64,000 bases of DNA from Mesobacillus campisalis. Its GTDB lineage: Bacteria; Bacillota; Bacilli; Bacillales; Cytobacillaceae. The position numbers and the translations under genes are program-made. Positions 61,529 to 64,000 of this stretch are shown one piece after another. The first letter of the stretch is position 1, and each line of letters begins with the position of its first letter. Under the pieces are notes generated by a model. The model was not told the DNA's origin. It saw only the letters and a program-made list of their open reading frames with translations, and did not search any database. The stretch lies in contig NZ_LAYY01000001.1 of assembly GCF_000986785.1 (NCBI RefSeq), positions 124,001-188,000 of the forward strand. Reading direction: 5' to 3'.

Positions 61529-62752
61529 TTACAGGGGTTCCATGAAAAATTTAATTTCCTTTGCTGCCATTTCAGCAGTCTCCTTTGCTTCAGAGTAACT
61601 CTCTCCAGAAGCAATCACATAAGCATATCGGTCGCCTAATGAATAGGGAGGTGTTAAAATAGCCCCTTTTCGCGGTTTTACATAAACCTCTTTCACACCC
61701 TCAAGGGATAAGGCGCGATTCTTCCCTGTAACCCTCAAGAGCATCCCCCGAGCTGCGACTGTAATAAATTGGGCAAATACATGTCTAAGTTTTCCATGTG
61801 TCAGGTCAGGTTCCTCTCCAAGGTGGATTTTGATAATCTCCTGCACAAGATTGATACCTGAGCCTTCAAACAGGATTTGATTCATGGCACCGCCCGAAAC
61901 CCTTGGATTGATTTCAACAAGCTTCCACTCCCCGTTCACCCACCTCATTTCCAAATGGCAGGAACCCAAGGTCATATCCAAGGTTGCAAGCACTTTCTCT
62001 ATAACAGTTTTAAGCTTCTCGTGCTGCGTTTTACTAAGAGAAGCCGGATAGTGATAGCCTGTTACAATAAACCGATCCTTTTTGGAGATAAACTGTTCGA
62101 TAACACCAACTATATGAACCTTTCCCTCCCATACAAGAACTTCGATTAAATATTGAGGCCCAATTAAATATTCTTCTATTAAAATAGCCTGACCAGGAAA
62201 CTGTTTCCTTAATAATTGGATCCCTTGTTCAAGCTCTCTCTTTGATTCAGCTAAAATGACATCCTTTGAGCCATTAGACTGGGGAGATTTAACAATGAGG
62301 GGAAGAGAATGTTCTAATCGTTCCGCAACTTTTTCAGCTGGTTCCTCTAGTGGTATGACGATAAAAAATGGATTCAAGTCCAGGCCTTGCAGTGCTTTCC
62401 TAAACCTGGTTTTCTCCTCCATTTTATAAATTGCCGAGGGCGGCGGGTGACTAAGGCCCATTTCGGATGACAGGAGTGTCGCAGTATACACAAAGGGATC
62501 CACCAAACTTAGGCAGCCTCTGATATTTTTACCCTGTTTCTTCAGTAAATCAAGTTCGCCTTTAAGACTTTCCATGTTCTGTAAATCTTCAAGATGGATC
62601 ATCTGGTGTACATCTGGAAATTCTTTTCTTTGTTCGATAAATTTTGGCCTATCTGTAAAAAGGACTGTAAATAAACCCATCTGTTCTGCTGCTTTAATGG
62701 CTTCCCTGCTTGTTCCGGATTTGTTGCTTCCGATAAAGATAATGGTATCCAT
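61529..62752 (-). CDS. ATP-grasp ligase (biotin carboxylase/carboxylate-amine ligase type)
   Basis: 407 aa from ATG 62752 (GGAGGATGAAAAC upstream). Pre-ATP-grasp fold MDTIIFIGSNKSGTSREAIK, then the ATP-grasp core (LPLIVKSPQSNGSKDV, AILIEEYLIGPQYLIEVLV), metal-binding GSCHLEMRW and KLVEINPRVSGGAMNQ, and a C-terminal domain (VYVKPRKGAILTPPYSLGDRYAYVIASGESYSEA). Not YheC/YheD-like; closer to carboxylate-amine ligases such as peptide or amino-acid ligases. First of a pair with the YheC/YheD gene at 60501. Confidence 0.9.
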   Translation of the reverse strand: MDTIIFIGSNKSGTSREAIKAAEQMGLFTVLFTDRPKFIEQRKEFPDVHQMIHLEDLQNMESLKGELDLLKKQGKNIRGCLSLVDPFVYTATLLSSEMGLSHPPPSAIYKMEEKTRFRKALQGLDLNPFFIVIPLEEPAEKVAERLEHSLPLIVKSPQSNGSKDVILAESKRELEQGIQLLRKQFPGQAILIEEYLIGPQYLIEVLVWEGKVHIVGVIEQFISKKDRFIVTGYHYPASLSKTQHEKLKTVIEKVLATLDMTLGSCHLEMRWVNGEWKLVEINPRVSGGAMNQILFEGSGINLVQEIIKIHLGEEPDLTHGKLRHVFAQFITVAARGMLLRVTGKNRALSLEGVKEVYVKPRKGAILTPPYSLGDRYAYVIASGESYSEAKETAEMAAKEIKFFMEPL

Positions 62753-62906
62753 GTTTTCATCCTCCAATATTCTTAAAAGGAGTTCCTAATTACCTTATTC
62801 AATTTCCTTTTTATGGTGTATGTACCACGGAACCGTATGTAAGAAGGCTTTTGGTGAGATATAATAATTAGAGGCTAATTGTTTTAAAGCTTTATGGCAC
62901 AAAGTA

Positions 62907-62935
62907 AAAGGGAACCGATATGTACGGTCCCCTTT
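62907..62935. terminator. Terminator after the glycosyltransferase gene
   Basis: AAAGGG and CCCTTT with inner ACCG/CGGT form a stem with one mismatch; TTACTTTG follows on the minus strand. It lies 43 bp past the glycosyltransferase stop. Confidence 0.65.
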
Positions 62936-62977
62936 AAGATTTCCAGCATTAAAAAGCCAGGACATATGAATCTATAT

Positions 62978-64000
62978 TTAAAACAGTTCCGGAAAACGTT
63001 TCCTTATTTTTTGGATTCTTCTCCTGTTTTTTATCTGATTTTTCTTAACGTATGCTTGTTGACGATTCCCTTTGCCTCTATATTTCCTTGTATTTTCCCC
63101 ATGATTAACCATGTACACAGCCATTCGGCCTGTCAAGGGTTCCAGCTTTCTGCCGTATTCTTCGGCGACAGTTTTAAAGTTCTTATGGCGTACAAATTTC
63201 GAAAAATAATTATTCCTGTCTTTATAATGTAAAGGGAATTCATCTTTTTTGAAGTACATGATTGCGCACGAACCACTTTTCCGCCAAAACGAATTACACC
63301 GGGCGATCAATTTATTTCTTACATCATACATATAACCTTTTGTGATTAGATATCCCCTTTTATTATCATCCTTCAAAACAGTTTCAACCAATGATGGGTC
63401 CAAAATATCATCTGCGTCTAAATGCATATAATAAAGGGATTCATACCCTGATTGCCTCAATGCCGTTCCAATCATTTGTTTTTTTCTCCCTTTATCCCGG
63501 CCAATTTCCTTTATATTTTTTGGAACTGGAAAAGGAGCCAAGAGCACTCGTACATCAAGGCCAAAATAATTGACTGGCGGATATTCATGAGCTGCAAGAT
63601 AAATAACAAAATTTTTATTTTTTTGCCGGGAAAGAGAATATAACGTGGTTTCTAGATTCTCACAAACTTTTTTCCAGTCCTTGGACACTGTTTTAGCCCT
63701 AAGAGGAATTCCAAAAACAAAGCTCGGATGTTTGTTAACAAATTTATAATTTCTCTTTACCTCTGCCTTCCCAATATTCCAGTAAGGGCGCACTCCGTCA
63801 TGCGGAAAAAAGCGGGTTTTCACAGAATACTTTGAACGATGGAAAAAGGGTTTTTTTAGTTTTAATCTGGATTCCTGAGGCGCATAAAACCAAATGGGAA
63901 GATATCGTTCTTCATCGAATTCATCAATCAGTTTATCTGGCCACTTTTTACCAGCATGCGACAGGAGCCACTGGACAGCCTTTATTAAGTTCGACCCTTT
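62978..64000 (-). CDS. GT-A-fold glycosyltransferase, 5' end cut by window edge
   Basis: The frame is open from 62978 to base 64000 (340 residues); an internal GTG (63823) is not the true start because coding continues without a stop to the edge (LIKAVQWLLSHAGKKWPD near the edge, then EERYLPIWFYAPQES). GT-A features: VFGIPLRAKTVS, YYMHLDADDILDPSLVETVL (DxD-like metal site) and a basic C-terminal helix. Transfers a sugar from a nucleotide donor; acceptor unknown. Next to coat-protein and ATP-grasp genes, so a role in spore-surface glycan is plausible. Confidence 0.88.
   Translation of the reverse strand, partial: KGSNLIKAVQWLLSHAGKKWPDKLIDEFDEERYLPIWFYAPQESRLKLKKPFFHRSKYSVKTRFFPHDGVRPYWNIGKAEVKRNYKFVNKHPSFVFGIPLRAKTVSKDWKKVCENLETTLYSLSRQKNKNFVIYLAAHEYPPVNYFGLDVRVLLAPFPVPKNIKEIGRDKGRKKQMIGTALRQSGYESLYYMHLDADDILDPSLVETVLKDDNKRGYLITKGYMYDVRNKLIARCNSFWRKSGSCAIMYFKKDEFPLHYKDRNNYFSKFVRHKNFKTVAEEYGRKLEPLTGRMAVYMVNHGENTRKYRGKGNRQQAYVKKNQIKNRRRIQKIRKRFPELF

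Noticed and set aside
63824-64000. A start of the glycosyltransferase at GTG 63823
   Set aside because: The frame stays open with protein-like sequence to the window edge, so the gene is 5'-truncated here.

Overview
The window is chromosomal DNA of a spore-forming Bacillaceae bacterium; I cannot fix the genus. The evidence is moderate-to-low GC, strong AGGAGG-type ribosome sites with frequent TTG and GTG starts, B. subtilis-type families (YkvI, YheC/YheD, CotY/CotZ, GlcDF, IclR and FadR-type regulators), one exact CcpA-type cre site and a likely SigK promoter. There is no rRNA, tRNA, CRISPR array, phage or insertion sequence. Most genes lie on the minus strand, and both ends of the window cut through a gene.

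Region 1 (1-8.1 kb) is a sugar-acid-like catabolic locus. It has split UxaA-type dehydratase subunits (one SAF subunit between two different large subunits), a KdgT-type permease, a fumarylacetoacetate-hydrolase-fold protein, a TIM-barrel protein and a ketoglutarate-semialdehyde-type dehydrogenase. An IclR regulator sits behind two tandem inverted repeats, and a cre site lies before the permease. Region 2 (8.1-28.8 kb) is a run of 16 co-directed catabolic and transport genes: Baeyer-Villiger monooxygenase, HSL-type esterase, three SDRs, aldehyde dehydrogenase, two CoA ligases, a racemase-like CaiB/BaiF protein, an MBL hydrolase, a complete Opp/Dpp-type ABC importer and an MFS permease. A FadR-type regulator lies upstream. 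Together they could oxidise an alicyclic or terpenoid-like alcohol or ketone through a lactone to acyl-CoA. Region 3 (29-35.6 kb) has an AEC transporter, a YtcJ-like amidohydrolase, GlcD/GlcF and a second FadR-type regulator. The palindrome TTGTAnTACAA precedes both regulators and the monooxygenase operon.

Region 4 (35.7-54 kb) is mixed: a response regulator/histidine kinase/ECF sigma operon, a DMT transporter, a flavodoxin-fold reductase, an M20 amidohydrolase, a 14-TM MFS pump, a second AEC transporter, two paralogous GH3 glycosidases flanking an AraC regulator, a GDPD-like protein with altered active-site motifs, and YkvI. Its intergenic DNA carries a decayed ~51-bp tandem repeat and dispersed GGGACGGTTCT palindromes; one palindrome supplies the stop codon of the AraC gene.

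Region 5 (54-64 kb) has small unknown genes, one of them apparently frameshifted in a G tract. It then has a spore-surface cluster: three YheC/YheD ATP-grasp proteins (one a tandem two-domain fusion), a fourth separate ATP-grasp ligase, a CotY/CotZ-type cysteine-rich coat protein with a SigK-like promoter, and a GT-A glycosyltransferase cut by the right edge. This is my best candidate for an undescribed system: a possible spore-coat modification or ligation module.
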